Source: Trichoplax sp. H2 (taxonomy: Eukaryota > Placozoa > Uniplacotomia > Trichoplacea). From it: 62,959 nucleotides of DNA. The notes under the pieces are model-generated. The model did no database searches, was not told where the DNA came from, and was given only the letters and a program-made list of their open reading frames with translations. The translations under genes and the position numbers were made by a program. This document shows, piece by piece, positions 34,701 to 46,825 of the stretch (the stretch's first letter is position 1; the number at the start of each line of letters is the position of its first letter). The stretch spans positions 1-62,959 of the forward strand of contig NOWV01000290.1 in the NCBI GenBank assembly GCA_003344405.1, written 5' to 3'.

Positions 34701-37700
34701 AACTCATGCAAAAGTCAAGAAATATAACCGGGTGCTACTCGATGGATCGAGCTTTCAACAGAATAAGTAATAATGGATTGCAAGTGAGTTTATCCTTTGC
34801 ATGGAAACGGAGCACCATTCTAAAGATTGCTTTTAACATGACAGACTGGCTTAACTCCTGTAAAAGTCAAGATGTAAAACCGAGTGAAACACTTCCGCAG
34901 TTGCTTTCTGGGTCGAGCTTTTAATAGAATGGGCGGTTATGCATTGGAAATGAGTTTTTCACTTTTTTACTTATTTTTAACGTGACAAAATGGCTCGAAC
35001 GATGCTAAGGTCAAAATATAAAACTGAGTGCAATTCCTTTCTACAATTACCGTACCCGTCGACCTTTTAACAGAAAATAGTCAGTGATGGATTGGACATG
35101 ATTTTCATGAAAATGCATCTCCATGATTACGCTTTATCACCGTGGGAATTGCAATCCGCAAGAATTGGATCACGATGATCAAGCTCCAATGTGGTTGACG
35201 ATATAAGTCCAATCTCGATTATTTCTTGTCCATCTTGGGCTAAAAGATAGAACGTTGCAAGATACTCTTTGGTGGATCATTGCTCTACTTGTCGATCGTC
35301 CATGTATTACAAACCATAACGTTCGTCTCATGTCTATCATCTTCTGGCTTATAATGCAAGCGGTTAGGTTTTGCAAGAATAGCCAAGCAATATTTGGACA
35401 CGATAATTAGTCCGTGTTTTGTTAACGGAAAAGAAATAGAGGTCTACAACGTGCATCGAATATTGAATCCTACTACGGTAAGGTGGACTGGATTAGAGTA
35501 TGAAGATGATGCAGTTTCGGATTCAATGATTCGTCCGTAGCTTGTTCACAGCTTAATGCAGTACAGTAAGCGCCTGATTAGAGTACAAAAACGATGCCAT
35601 TTTAGACCCAATTCTTCGTCCATATCTTGTTAACAGGAAAGAAATGAAAGACAACAACGTTCATCAACAATCTATCATCCTATTGGACTTGAACCAACAC
35701 TCGATATCAATATATACTGCAAGTTGAAACGTGAGCTCCATTTCGTCCCTCTTCTGCTCTACAATGAGCCGATAAAACTTGAACAAGAAGAGCAACAGTC
35801 GCTCTCCATGCAAGGAATGGATTCCTACTCAATTGCACTATGCATTTACTTGCCATATTGTTCAAAATGATTCAACTGCCATCAGGCTTGGCTATCGCCT
35901 TCCCTCCAGCCAAGTTACTGTTGTCCAATAACTGTCTCCAGTTTTGCTCAAGTCTTTCAAGTAGTATCCACCATCGGTTAAATGAATTCAGTGCAACTCC
36001 AGTCGATCAATGAATATCTTAAAGTTGTACTCGTCTCGGCATGTGTGAATAAGCTTAAAAGGAAGGTGAAGAAATAGTACTAGTCGAAGTGAATCATGTC
36101 GATACATTAGTAGTGTACCTCAAATGGATATAAATCTATTTCCATGTCCGTGTTAGTATTTACGACATGGAAGGGTAAGCTAAGCGATGGATGGAGCCCC
36201 TGATAAACATCATTGAAAACTTGATGCCTATTTACCCTAAAGCAATTCAATCTGAGTCAGTCGATGCATATACAAACATGCAATGTCTCTTCAATGTCTA
36301 GCAGTCCTCCTATGTCTAGCTCATCTTCTCTTGCGTTTTGATTGCTTGTCTGTAGCGCATTTTACGACTGTAAAATGAATCCAAGTGGCTATCCTAGCGT
36401 TAGTATGCAATAGTTGCTTTACCCCATCATTTATCTATCATAAGCCATCATCTATCGATCTCTTTTCTAGCTATCGGAGTTGGTTGCAGTACTGGGAAGC
36501 TCATCAAGGAGCTGCTGCATCCCAATCTATCCATCTATCCTTTCTGCATAGGTTTCAGTATTCATCTAAAACAGCGATTCGATCATTCCTGTCCATTGAG
36601 TTAGGACCCATCTGCTTGATTCAATGCATGTTGCAGTCCATTTTTTAATCAACGTAGTACAGTGATGTATTAAGAGCCTTCTCTCTTCTTCATCTGACTA
36701 CATTTAAGTACAAGTTGTAACAATTCTTTTTCGCTTTCTACCATGAAGTAGGGCAACATGTTGGGGTAATGCTCTCTTCTCCATCTTACTACATAAAAGT
36801 ACAAGTTTATTTTGCCTATCCAATAACTCCTTTCCACTTTCAACTACGTCGTGCAGGGATGTGTTTTAGGGCCATCGTTTCTTCTCCATGCATTCAAGTA
36901 CAAATGGCTGTCTATCCAACAACGGTTTTTTTGGCTTTCTACCATAGAATAGAAGGATGTGTTTGGACCTTGCTCTATTTTCCATTTTACTCCATCCTTA
37001 GAGTACTTCATCATCCAGACACACTGCTGCTGTCTATCCAACAACGACTCGTTTTCAACACGAAACACCGTAATAGGATAGAGGAGAGCCATCATTTAAT
37101 AGTCAATTTTACTCTATTTCAGCAATCCGAGAACCAAGTTGCTACACTGCATTCTACCCTATTAGGCTAGGATGCAAATCTCATGCACTATTTCAACAGC
37201 ATGTCTTACTTCATCTTTCTTCGATTGTTTCCAATTGGCATAATTTAGAAATACATGATAGCTCATTCTACCTGCATTCATTTTTAAATCGATATGGGTG
37301 CGCATAGCACAAGATTGAGAAATAGACGATAGCTTATTCTACCTGCATCTATTTTCAAATCGATATGGGTGTGCATAGCACAAGATTTAGAAATAGACGA
37401 TAGCTTATTCTACCTGCATCTATTTTCAAATCGATATGGGTGTGCATAGCACAAGATTTAGAAATAGACGATAGCTTATTCTACCTGCATCTATTTTCAA
37501 ATCGATATGGGTGTGCATAGCACAAGATTTAGAAATAGACGATAGCCTATTCTACCTGCATCCATTTTCAAATCAATATGGGTAGGCATAATTCACGATT
37601 GAGAAAAGCATAACAGCCTCTAATTTACCCTCATCTATTTTTAAATCGTCAAACATTGTCATAGTACAGTCAAAGACAGCTCGAAGGAAGCTGCTTCCTA

Positions 37701-40700
37701 TCGATCTTTTTTCCCGCTGTCTTTATTATAAGCATTAGCAGTAGGAAAGCATCGACTGCAAAACTAGCTCATGGGTATCCCGATCCCTTTTAGGCCATCC
37801 TCAAGCGACCCTTCTCCCAGACAAATCATGGATGATGGATGTCGACATGAGCGGAAAGTATCAAGAAACTAGCAGAATAACAACAAGCCTGTGATTGGTT
37901 TGTCCATTGAAGTATTTCCTCCCCTCTCGTGCCATGATGGCAAGCGAGATTGTCAATCTTTTTCTACTTTCTTGCTATACCAACATGGCTGTACAAGTGA
38001 TGATGGAAACCGCGATCGATAGTATCCTTTTTTTATAAATTTAAAAGAGGAATAGATGGAAACGATTGATGGTTTGAAAGAGATTGCACTATGGCACAGA
38101 GGAGAATGCCAGTAATCCATCTGGACGAAATTGTGGCCTTGAAAGCAGTCTAGTTATCCCTTTCAATTTGAAAGAGGAATGGATGGGAACGTTTGATCGA
38201 TTGAAAGACTACACTATGGAGTAGAGGAGAATGCCAGCAATCCATCCGGACGAAATGATGGCCTTGAAAGCAGTCTAGGTATCCCTTTATTTCGATTTAA
38301 AACAGGAACGGATGGAAATGTTTAACTTGATGACTACAGCTAGGATAACTTTGTGTTCAATTGATTGGCAATGGATTAAGTCCAGGAAAAGAGAGAAAGG
38401 GCGAAACGACGAAATCAATGCCATGTCCACGACAAATAACATTCTCTGACTAGGTCAAGAAGCTTCTTCTCAAACTCGTCGCTTACCTATCTTGCCATGG
38501 CTCCATTATCAAGACATCGTTATGGTCGATCAAGTTCATCAATCTGTTGTAGTTGAATGGTGGGCTAGCTTGCCTAAGGTAGTTCACTGGATTACTTTGA
38601 AGTAAGCTGGCGAAAGATGGACAATTCAACGTATGTATTGCCCCATTTCATCCTGTCCAATTTGGGGTAAAGCATCATCACTTGGTGTTGATCTCTTCCC
38701 TTTCAACTCTACCCTACCCCAAAAGCCTTATTCAGCAATAGCAAGCAAGACTCAACAAGGATGGAAAGATGCTTGACGATTGCCCTCATCTTGTTCCATC
38801 CCTTGGCTGCCTTTATCCCGTCTTGAATCATTCTACGAGGATATTAAGCAATCACTAAAACAATTTTGCTATATCCAATTGACTTTTTGCTACAACGTTG
38901 ACAACGCTATATCAATTAGTCAAGACTTTACTACGATGGAAAAACGCTTGGCGCCATCCACGGTTTCCTTTTCCCATCTTGAGGTAGAAAGAGTTTAAGT
39001 AAAACAAGCCTCGACAACGATAAGGATGGAAAGAAGTTTGTCCTTATGTTGTTGCTTCCGTTTTTTCCCGTCTTGAAGCCTTCAACGACGATACGACTGT
39101 GTCCAAACTAACACCAAGAATGAAGTGCCAAGGACCAGATGTTGATCACTGTACTCATCATTTCATCGCATTCAATTCTCCATTGCCTGCTTTTCCCATC
39201 GTCAAATCATGGTTGCCTGCAATCCTTACTTTCTTTTACCCCTTTCAAAGCAACATTGCCAGGTAGACGAATGGACAGTTGACCAAACACGGTCATCCAC
39301 TAGGAAGGAAAATCATCACGGCGGACTCCATACTTTGCCTTCTTTGAATCATTTGGAAATACTACTGCCATGCTGATCAAGGTGCTGTTGACAAATTGAA
39401 AATTCGCCAACTTGTGCTCCAAAAGAAACTCATGACAACCATCATGGACAAGACTACAAGGGAAAGTTTCCGTTACCTCACTAACTTCAAGCGTAGTGCA
39501 AGAAGAAAGGAGACACCAAAAAGGAGTTGGTCATGCTGTCCAAGTTGACTAGTACTCCCTATTTTTTCCCCTCCCTGAATGATCACTAGACTATGTTGGT
39601 TCACGTCTATGCTTTGCAATATCAACATGCGATCGGTGTTATGGACAAGAATGACAATAAATGGATGCAAAACTGTGACTTGCCACCGCAGTAAAATGCA
39701 GCAGCCACAATTGGACACGGTGGATGGTCATCTTTTTTTTCACCGTCGTCATTGGATAGAAAGCAATTGACAACATGTCTCAAGGCAACACATTGCCAAT
39801 TGGTTGGCCAATCTCTTTCCTGCTGTTGATAGTTATGTAGGTTAACGAGTAGAAATGGGCTAAAGCGTTTTCTACTCGATTGGATGTTGTCCTCAGTTGA
39901 GCCAATATTGACCATTTTGTTATGTCAAGTAGACAGTTTGCATTCCTTTTTTTTCTTCCTCCTCCCCCCTCTCATCGAACCATGGTCAAAACAGGAAGAA
40001 AAGCAGCCAATATGGAACTGGAAACGACGACGTGAAAACAAGCTTTAAACGCCTGGGAAAAAAATCCAATCTTAACCCATGGCCAAGTTGGTACCGTGGG
40101 ATAGAAAGCAAGATTAGAATTTTGATCATGTTGATGATGGATAAGGCATGAATCGATAGGGAAAATGGCCTATCTATCGATGTGTATTTTTTTTTTTCTG
40201 TCGATCCTTTCTCTTCCCTCCATCATCCTTTGCAAAATAATGGAATCGATTTGATGCCATGACTACAAATGAAGCTTGCGGTCGGAATGGCTATCCAAGG
40301 GAGGGAAATGCCAGTGCAGTCCTATCAAGGGCTACAAGATGGCGGGCGCGCGCATTAAAACTACTTTAAAAATGGGCTCCAACAATAACTGCTAGCCTTA
40401 GTCAATTGTTGACGATTGACAACAGTAGTGGAGGGGGGGGAAAAAAAAATGATTAGCGTTTGTGATAGACCAGGGATAAGAAAACGAGTTCAAATAGAGT
40501 AGCCATGAGGGTAATAGGATGATTGCCTGGACTGATGAAAGCTGCAATGATGATGGATTTGGAGAAAATAACCATGGAATGGAGCCATTTCATGTCTTTC
40601 TCCATTCTTGATGCTTGATAGCCCCCTCCAAATCAACATCATCCACTTTGGTGTCTACTAGTTGTGGTGCAAAATGCATTGGCAACATCATCAACTCCTT

Positions 40701-41024
40701 GCCAATCACTCCTACACTTGCCTCTAACTCTATCCAATGACTAAAATGGCTAAAAAGAAAGAGGGGGGGGGGGAAAAAAAAAAGAAGCAGAAGAAAACTA
40801 AACTGTCCAATCGTCCATCTTTGACTGCAAACTGCGGACGTGTATGTTCCCCCCCTTCTTGTCGACATCGCATCCTCCCCCCTTTCTCTCTTTCACAAAA
40901 CATCAAGTCCTCTCCTACTCTCAATGAAAGCAATCATTTCAATGAAGGATAGCACTTACATGTAATGGATTGGTCTTTCAATCTGCTGCTGCGGATTGGA
41001 TAACATTACTTTGTCTTCCATCAT
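28791..41024 (-). CDS. UNK: Unkempt-type CCCH zinc-finger RNA-binding protein, ten exons, about 634 aa
   Basis: Exons: 41024-40960, 33896-33687, 31465-31218, 31042-30907, 30758-30641, 30416-30335, 30222-30101, 29859-29545, 29451-29090, 29037-28791. Exon 1 ends ...ERPIHY and splices to MYLKSFRTEQC, matching the PQHYTYLKEFRTEQC of animal Unkempt, so the start lies 7.1 kb upstream of exon 2. Six CCCH fingers are intact in a 3+3 arrangement; hallmarks are HRPYTCFNWHF, DGTFNYSPDVYC, GDTERRYHLRYYKT, CRQGYACPYYH, CHTRTEQQFHPE and CPRGPFCAFSH. The 31042 acceptor was chosen because it gives LWHDKNFVVNTYKTEPC, the same length as the human segment. A coiled coil lies in exon 9, and the final conserved block (NIEDLKILSINQL) is in exon 10. 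Unkempt binds UAG-containing mRNA and represses translation. The C-terminal RING of other animals is absent. The exon 9/10 junction is uncertain (see findings). Confidence 0.92.
31466..33686. repeat. Unkempt intron 2: degenerate tandem repeats of about 90-130 bases
   Basis: From about 32330 to 33620 the phrase 'GA(A)TACTACCTTGTAGAAATGATG(T)' recurs every 90-130 bases with many changes, followed by TAGTAGACTACCACTATT and a CATCATTGAA-like phrase. I count at least nine degenerate copies. There is no reading frame. The intron is 2,221 bases, much longer than its neighbours. Confidence 0.75.
34500..35080. repeat. Degenerate tandem repeat, about 150-base unit, 4 copies
   Basis: The phrase AACATGGC-TGAACTCATGCAAAAG, followed by TCGAGCTTTCAACAGAAT and ATGGATTG, recurs with A-AAAGNCAAGA near 34562, 34711, 34861 and 34998. 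Copies diverge by perhaps 20-30%. Confidence 0.7.
36650..37170. repeat. Degenerate tandem repeat, about 115-base unit
   Basis: The phrases TCTCTTCTCCATCTTACTAC, AAGTACAA, TATCCAA(C/T)AAC and TTTCTACCAT-GAA recur roughly every 115-125 bases at about 36680, 36770, 36885 and 36965. A long plus-strand frame through it is a by-product. Confidence 0.65.
37261..37615. repeat. Tandem repeat, 71-base unit, five copies
   Basis: GCTTATTCTACCTGCAT begins at 37261 (as GCTCATTCTA), 37332, 37403, 37474 and 37545 (as GCCTATTCTA), exactly 71 bases apart. The central copies are identical and the end copies are diverged, the usual pattern of unequal exchange. Confidence 0.9.
38040..38410. repeat. Degenerate tandem repeat, about 128-base unit, three copies
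   Basis: GAGGAATAGATGG at 38047, GAGGAATGGATGG at 38174 and CAGGAACGGATGG at 38303. The first two units also share CACTATGG, GAGGAGAATGCCAG and CCTTGAAAGCAGTCTAG. Confidence 0.75.
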
Positions 41025-41872
41025 TTTTGTTTGGTTTCCTAAGTGATTGCTAAGTAATTGAAAAATGTCGTCGTCGTCGTCGTCGCCGTCGATCGTGAAT
41101 CGTCTCACACCATTCCTGCAGCCAACAGGGGCTTGTTCTTCTCCTCCACGTCTACCCAAGTCTTCAATCACTCAATGGAGGTTGCAATCTTGACCCAATC
41201 GACTTCAATCGACGTGGAATAGCCAACGACAAACAAGATCAATCAAGATTGCAAAATAACCTAATGGAAAATGCTTTCAAGCCACAACCTTGCCAACTCC
41301 AACAAGACGACAACAATACGATGGAAAACAATCTCAATGACTTTCAACACTACAAAATCACTGGATACAATCGTTTAATCCCTCTCCAATCATTCAATAA
41401 CCGAATCGACGCTCAATAACCCTTGAATCAAGTCAATAATGCCAATAACAACCATGTAAAATAGCAATGGCAGCGAGAGCAATCTTGCAATCAGCAGATT
41501 GAGACGATGAATTTTTTCTCTCTCTTTCCTTGGCCAATCTGCTGCCGCCGACTGTAGCGATTTGTATACCACACCAGGCGGGTATGGAAGCACAGGGGTG
41601 GTGGGGTAAGCCATCAACACGGGGGCCCTGATGGAGGTGTAAAATGCCCATCGCCATCTTATACTGGCATCGGCCATACGAAAGACATGATACTCGACTA
41701 TGGTATCAGACTGTTGACTAGGGAAAGCAAGCAACATCGGCCCGGTGGTGTTGTTGTGGTCAAGACTGCACTAGACACGCTTGACGCGAGTAGCGATCGT
41801 CCACAACAACGGGTCACCCCCCTTCTTTTCTCCATCCCAAGAGGGTCACGCATGCAGGACCGCTTGGTACTG
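41025..41872. other. Unkempt upstream region
   Basis: Directly upstream of the Unkempt start. It contains a GTC trinucleotide run at 41067-41085 (GTCGTCGTCGTCGTCG), which on the Unkempt strand is GAC repeats. Without an upstream in-frame ATG I treat this as 5' UTR or promoter. Open frames at 41390-41957 overlap on both strands and show no protein features. Confidence 0.45.
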
Positions 41873-42785
41873 TAGGCAGTAGAAAGGGCATGCAGAAGCG
41901 ACATTCTTTTTGCATAAAAGAAAGGAAGAAGACTACTGAGCAGGGCAAAATCCATGTCGTCATAGGATGCCTCAAGTACTGCTCACAGGAACAAGTCGCT
42001 GGCTATCAATAGGCTTCATTAGGCAGTAGAAAGGGCATGCAGAAGCGACATTCTTTTTGCACAAGTGAAAGGAAGAAGCCTACTAAGTAGAGCAAAATCC
42101 ATGTCGTCATAAGATGCCTTGAGTACTGCTCACAGGAACAAGTCGCTGGCTATCAATAGCCTTGATTAGGCAGTAGAAAGGGCCTGCAGAAGCGACATTC
42201 TTTTTGCACAAGAGAAAAGAAGAAGGCTACGGGCCATGGCACAATCCATGTCGTCATAGGATGCCTTGAGCACTGCTCACAGGAACAAGTCGCTGGCTAT
42301 CAATAGGGTTGATTATATTAGGCAGTAGAAAGGGCACGAACAGGCGACATTCTTTTTGCACAATACAACAGGAGAATGGCTGTAGTCAAGGACAAAATGA
42401 ATGTCGTCATGGTATGCCTCGAGTACTGCCCACAGTAACTAGTCGCTACCCATGGGTGACATTGATTCGGCAATCGCAAGGGTAGGGAGAACTGACATTC
42501 TTTTTGCTCAACGACTCCATTGGAAGAGTTCCGGTATTGGCAAAATTAATGTCGTCATGGTATGCCTCGAGTACTGCCTACGGTAGCAACTCGCTACTCA
42601 AAGGTGACATTGATTAGGTAGTAGAAAGGGCACTCAGAAGCGACATTCTTTTTTCACATTAATGTACACTACAAAAGGTTCAAGGAGTAGCAAAATTAAT
42701 GTCGTCATGGTATGCCTTGAGTACTGGCTATAGTAACAAGGCGCTCGCTACCCATGGGTGACATTGATTTTGCTGCATGCGGTAG
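41873..42785. repeat. Tandem array, about 148-base unit, six copies
   Basis: TAGGCAGTAGAAAGGG or a variant begins at 41873, 42020, 42167, 42319, 42467 and 42615, with spacings of 147-152. All copies keep CGACATTCTTTTTGC and ATGTCGTCAT plus GAGTACTG. The left copies are close to identical and the right copies diverge progressively. No frame is kept. Confidence 0.88.
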
Positions 42786-43136
42786 TAAACAGGACGGTGC
42801 GTAAACCCAAGGCTATCTACCTTGCTACAGTATGAAGAATACAGTTATCAGCCAGCGTCTCTACTAATAGCTGAAAGGAGTCCAGTACGGTACTGGTACC
42901 ACAATCGTGACGTCATAGGATAGACACCGGCAATGGACTATAGCCTAGCACGTGCTTACCGAAACTGGTAGAAATACTGTTGACAAACATCCTGTTACGA
43001 ACGTTGAATAGTCATGGAGTTTAGAGCCGGCGCAGTTCAGCCATCACTCGCGGTACGGTAGAACCACTCGCGCAATAAACTTGCCGCCACTTCAAGGGAG
43101 AGAAAGAAAGGAATGGAAAGAAGCTGATCCAAGGCG

Positions 43137-44370
43137 GGAAATGCACACCATCCACCCTAATCCACACTATGCAAAGCGACTGCAACGTATTTGCAGTCGC
43201 CTACTTTCCAATACGCTAAGCTCAGCACCAGTGTGAACTAGTGGTAGCATGCAAACGAAAGCTTAGCGGAGTGGCAAAGGAGAGGACTTGTTGTTGATCG
43301 ACCATCCACCCCAATCCCCACACCATGCAAAGCGACTGCAACGTATTTGCAGTCGCCTACTTTCCAATACGCTAAGCTCAGCACCAGTGTGAACCAGTGG
43401 TAGCATGCAAACGACAGCTTAGCGGAGTGGCAAAGGAGAGGACTTGTTGTTGATCGACCATCCACCCCAATCCCCACACCATGCAAAGCGACTGCAACGT
43501 ATTTGCAGTCGCCTACTTTCCAATACGCTAAGCTCAGCACCAGTGTGAACTAGTGGTAGCATGCAAACGACAGCTTAGCGGAGTGGCAAAGGAGAGGACT
43601 TGTTGTTGATCGACCATCCACCCCAATCCCCACACCATGCAAAGCGACTGCAAAGTATTTGCAGTCGCCTACTTTCCAATACGCTAAGCTCAGCACCAGT
43701 GTGAACTAGTGGTAGCATGCAAACGACAGCTTAGCGGAGTGGCAAAGGAGAGGACTTGTTGTTGATCGACCATCCACCCCAATCCCCACACTATGCAAAG
43801 CGACTGCAACGTATTTGCAGTCGCCTACTTTCCAATACGCTAAGCTCAGCACCAGTGTGAACTAGTGGTAGCATGCAAACGACAGCTTAGCGGAGTGGCA
43901 AAGGAGAGGACTTGTTGTTGATCGACCATCCACCCCAATCCCCACACCATGCAAAGCGACTGCAACGTATTTGCAGTCGCCTACTTTCCAATACGCTAAG
44001 CTCTGCACCAGTGTGAACTAGTGGTAGCATGCAAACGACAGCTTAGCGGAGTGGCAAAGGAGAGGACTTGTTGTTGATCGACCATCCACCCCAATCCCCA
44101 CACCATGCAAAGCGACTGCAACGTATTTGCAGTCGCCTACTTTCCAATACGCTAAGCTCAGCACCAGTGTGAACTAGTGGTGGCATGCAAACGACAGCTT
44201 AGCGGAGTGGCAAAGGAGAGGACTTGTTGTTGATCGACCATCCACCCCAATCCCCACACCATGCAAAGCGACTGCAAAGTATTTGCAGTCGTCTACATTC
44301 CAATACGCTAAGCTCGGCACGAATGTGAACTAGTGGTAGCATGCAAACGAAAGCTTAGCGGAGTGGCCTT
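43137..44370. repeat. Satellite-like array, 156-base unit, eight copies, with two inverted repeats per unit
   Basis: GCGACTGCAA begins at 43176, 43332, 43488, 43644, 43800, 43956, 44112 and 44268, exactly 156 bases each time. Copies are almost identical. In unit 1, arm GCGACTGCAA (43176-43185) faces TTGCAGTCGC (43191-43200) across five bases, and CGCTAAGCT (43214-43222) faces AGCTTAGCG (43260-43268). Since 156 is 52 codons, a minus-strand frame stays open across unit boundaries (43238-43540), but it is broken in other copies, so I do not call a gene. Confidence 0.95.
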
Positions 44371-46825
44371 GTTGTTGATGGTGTGTAAAATGAGTGTCAC
44401 CTAGGCCCTTCTTCATGGTAGTGCTCTGACTGGGCAATACGGTCAAAGCACGACATGAGACTGCACATCTCCTGCTCCAAACGGCCATCCAGCGAAATGA
44501 GTCCCGATCACTTTGCAAGTGATCGGACTGGACTCTCGCATACAGTAAGCCTCATGCAAAATCAATGTCACCTTTGGAATTTCTCTTAACAAGGCTCTGA
44601 GCCCTGCATCGTGGATAGACGAGATGAAAGCATGACAAAGGACGATTACGCAACCTGAAAAAGCGCAAAATCATTGTGATCCTTACACTTCCTTCAACCA
44701 ACCTCTAACCATATCTTTCAAGGATTTAAGAGATGGGATAGTGACGATGTATTTTGCACACCAGACTATCCTTCAGCGCCTGCATTGCAAATTGGCACCA
44801 CTGCTAGCTCATGGCCTACTAACAAGACTGCACAGCAACAACAAAAAAGGCACAATTGATAGCAATTCTTGTTGACCAACCCGCTCAATAAATACTCGAG
44901 CTCATTCCAGCTAAGTAGCTTAACTTTGCTGCTGCGCTAACGGTATCGTAGCAACCAATGCCCTTGCTGCTTTCCTTTGACCGTAGAGCTTTGCTTGCAG
45001 CAAGAACGAATCCAAGATAGACTGCAGTAGTGCTGGGTTGGAAAATGATTGCCAAATAGAATAGAATAAATGACTACCTTGGCACAATCATTGACGATGG
45101 AGCAGCATGTCCAAGGGCAATGTTCGCTTCTGCAGTCATAATGAGTTGCTTAAAAGTAAGCTAGGGTAGCGATAATGAGACTGCAATATTTGACTGCTCA
45201 AATCAGTCTCAACGGAATGAGTATTAGTCAATGACTATCATTCCAGTCATTACAATGGAGGTGTTTGATTCCATCATTATCCTGCATGTTGCTGTCAAGA
45301 GTTTCATCCTCGCCTTACACAGTCCACTTAATAAACCACGTAATTGCAATCATTATCAAGTCATCTTTCATTTCCGAGACAGATTCTGCTCTGACTTTAT
45401 ACGGTAATTACCTTGTGAGTACTTACAGCTAGTCATGACCTCTGTAACTGTATTGACTAGAAAATTACTCCCCTCACATAATCCACTGAATAAACCACTC
45501 TTACCGTGTAATCGTGATTGCAATCATCATCAAGTCATCTCTTATTTCCGATCATGTCCATGACAGATTCTGCTCCAACTTTATACAGGAATTGCCTTAT
45601 GATTACAGTTACAGCTAGTAATAATAATAATAAAACACTCTTTTGACTAAACGATATTGAAATCATCAACTTTCACTGATCAAAATGCTGCTCTCCTATC
45701 ATGCTCATCACAGATACTGCTGCAAGCTATCGAGTAATGACAGTACCTATTGCTATTACCTATGAAATCAAATTCTCATAATCCAAGTTAAAAATACTTT
45801 TTACCGACTAAACGATATTACAATCACTACAAACTACCCTCCAGTGTAATGTCAACATGGATTCTATAAATTAATGTGTTCTGTTGTTACAGTGATTACG
45901 TACACTATTTCCAATGGTCATCCTTTACTTCCCATCGTGAGTATGACGAATGCTGCTCCAAACTTATTGAGTAATTAGCCTTGTGATGTTGCTAGCAATG
46001 ACAATACAATCTTTTTTACTGATTAAAACGATATTGTATCCCTAAACTAATTTCAATGGCCACCTGCTTTCCTATCACGTGCATGACAAATACTACTCCA
46101 AGACTATGCAGTCATGGTTATCGTCGTATTCACACTTTGTCATAACCCAATCAGTCAAATTAAATCTTACTTACTGTTAATAGACAAATATTGTAATCAT
46201 CAACGAGTTCTCATTGTCATTTTCAATTTCTCCATCATGTGCACGACCAATTCAACCACTACTACTCCAAACTTATTCAGTAAGGATAGTAATGTAGTTT
46301 TGTTGTCGGCAATCCAATCTTCTCATAGCCAAGTCAATAAAATCACTCTTACAAACGAAACGATAATTATACGAGTAAAATCAGATCATCCAATATCGCT
46401 TTGTCGCAGCATTGTACCAGTAAGCGAGTGGACATGCACTCGTTTGATAGTGAAATGGATAAACAGACGAGTAAACAATACATACACGTAAAATCATACT
46501 ACTGCAGAAAGAAATTCAGAGCATATCAAATCAATACATCAGTCGTAGCGATTACATTTCACCAAAGAATCGGAATTTATTAATCATCTTGTCCTAAAGG
46601 AGATGACATCTATTGGTGCATATTCTGCAAATTGCCTTAATCACGTCATTATAGCCTTTAAATGGATTAAGTAGACGTACATAGTGCCAAAATACAGTCG
46701 CTTTCAAACGAAGGTTAGACGTTGAAAGATCCATGCATAGAGACACTATACTACTGTAAAGAACCCATACGTTGACACGCAAATAGATCAAAAATACATT
46801 TTACAACAAGTCAGACCAGCTAGCG
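44371..46825. other. Intergenic with diverged long-period repeats
   Basis: From about 45280 to 46300 a phrase like GATTCTGCTCCAACTTTAT followed by AGTAATTACCTTGTGA recurs at about 45380, 45560, 45713, 45950, 46090 and 46255, suggesting an old tandem array with a 130-240-base period. The plus-strand frame 46114-46491 lies in it and has no protein features. The right end abuts the DRG2 stop and should include its 3' UTR. Confidence 0.5.

Larger units (their letters stand above)
33897..40959. other. Unkempt intron 1 (7,063 bases), mostly degenerate tandem repeats
   Basis: Flanked by the donor at 40959 and the acceptor at 33897. It is built from several unrelated repeat families placed side by side: about 150-base units at 34520-35080, about 115-base units at 36650-37170, 71-base units at 37261-37615, about 128-base units at 38047-38400 and diverged units at 38700-39150. 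Homopolymer-rich sequence lies around 40190-40200, 40430-40450 and 40760-40790. Open frames in it (for example 36769-37170 plus, 39622-39915 minus) have no protein features. Confidence 0.8.

Noticed and set aside
36769-37170. 133-codon plus-strand frame in Unkempt intron 1
   Set aside because: Made of degenerate 115-base tandem repeats; an antisense frame also exists.
43238-43540. 100-codon minus-strand frame with a 52-residue repeat
   Set aside because: Consequence of a satellite unit divisible by three, interrupted in other units. No evidence of transcription.
430-44370. CRISPR array interpretation of the tandem repeats
   Set aside because: Units are contiguous 71-228-base repeats without unique spacers, in a eukaryotic genome.
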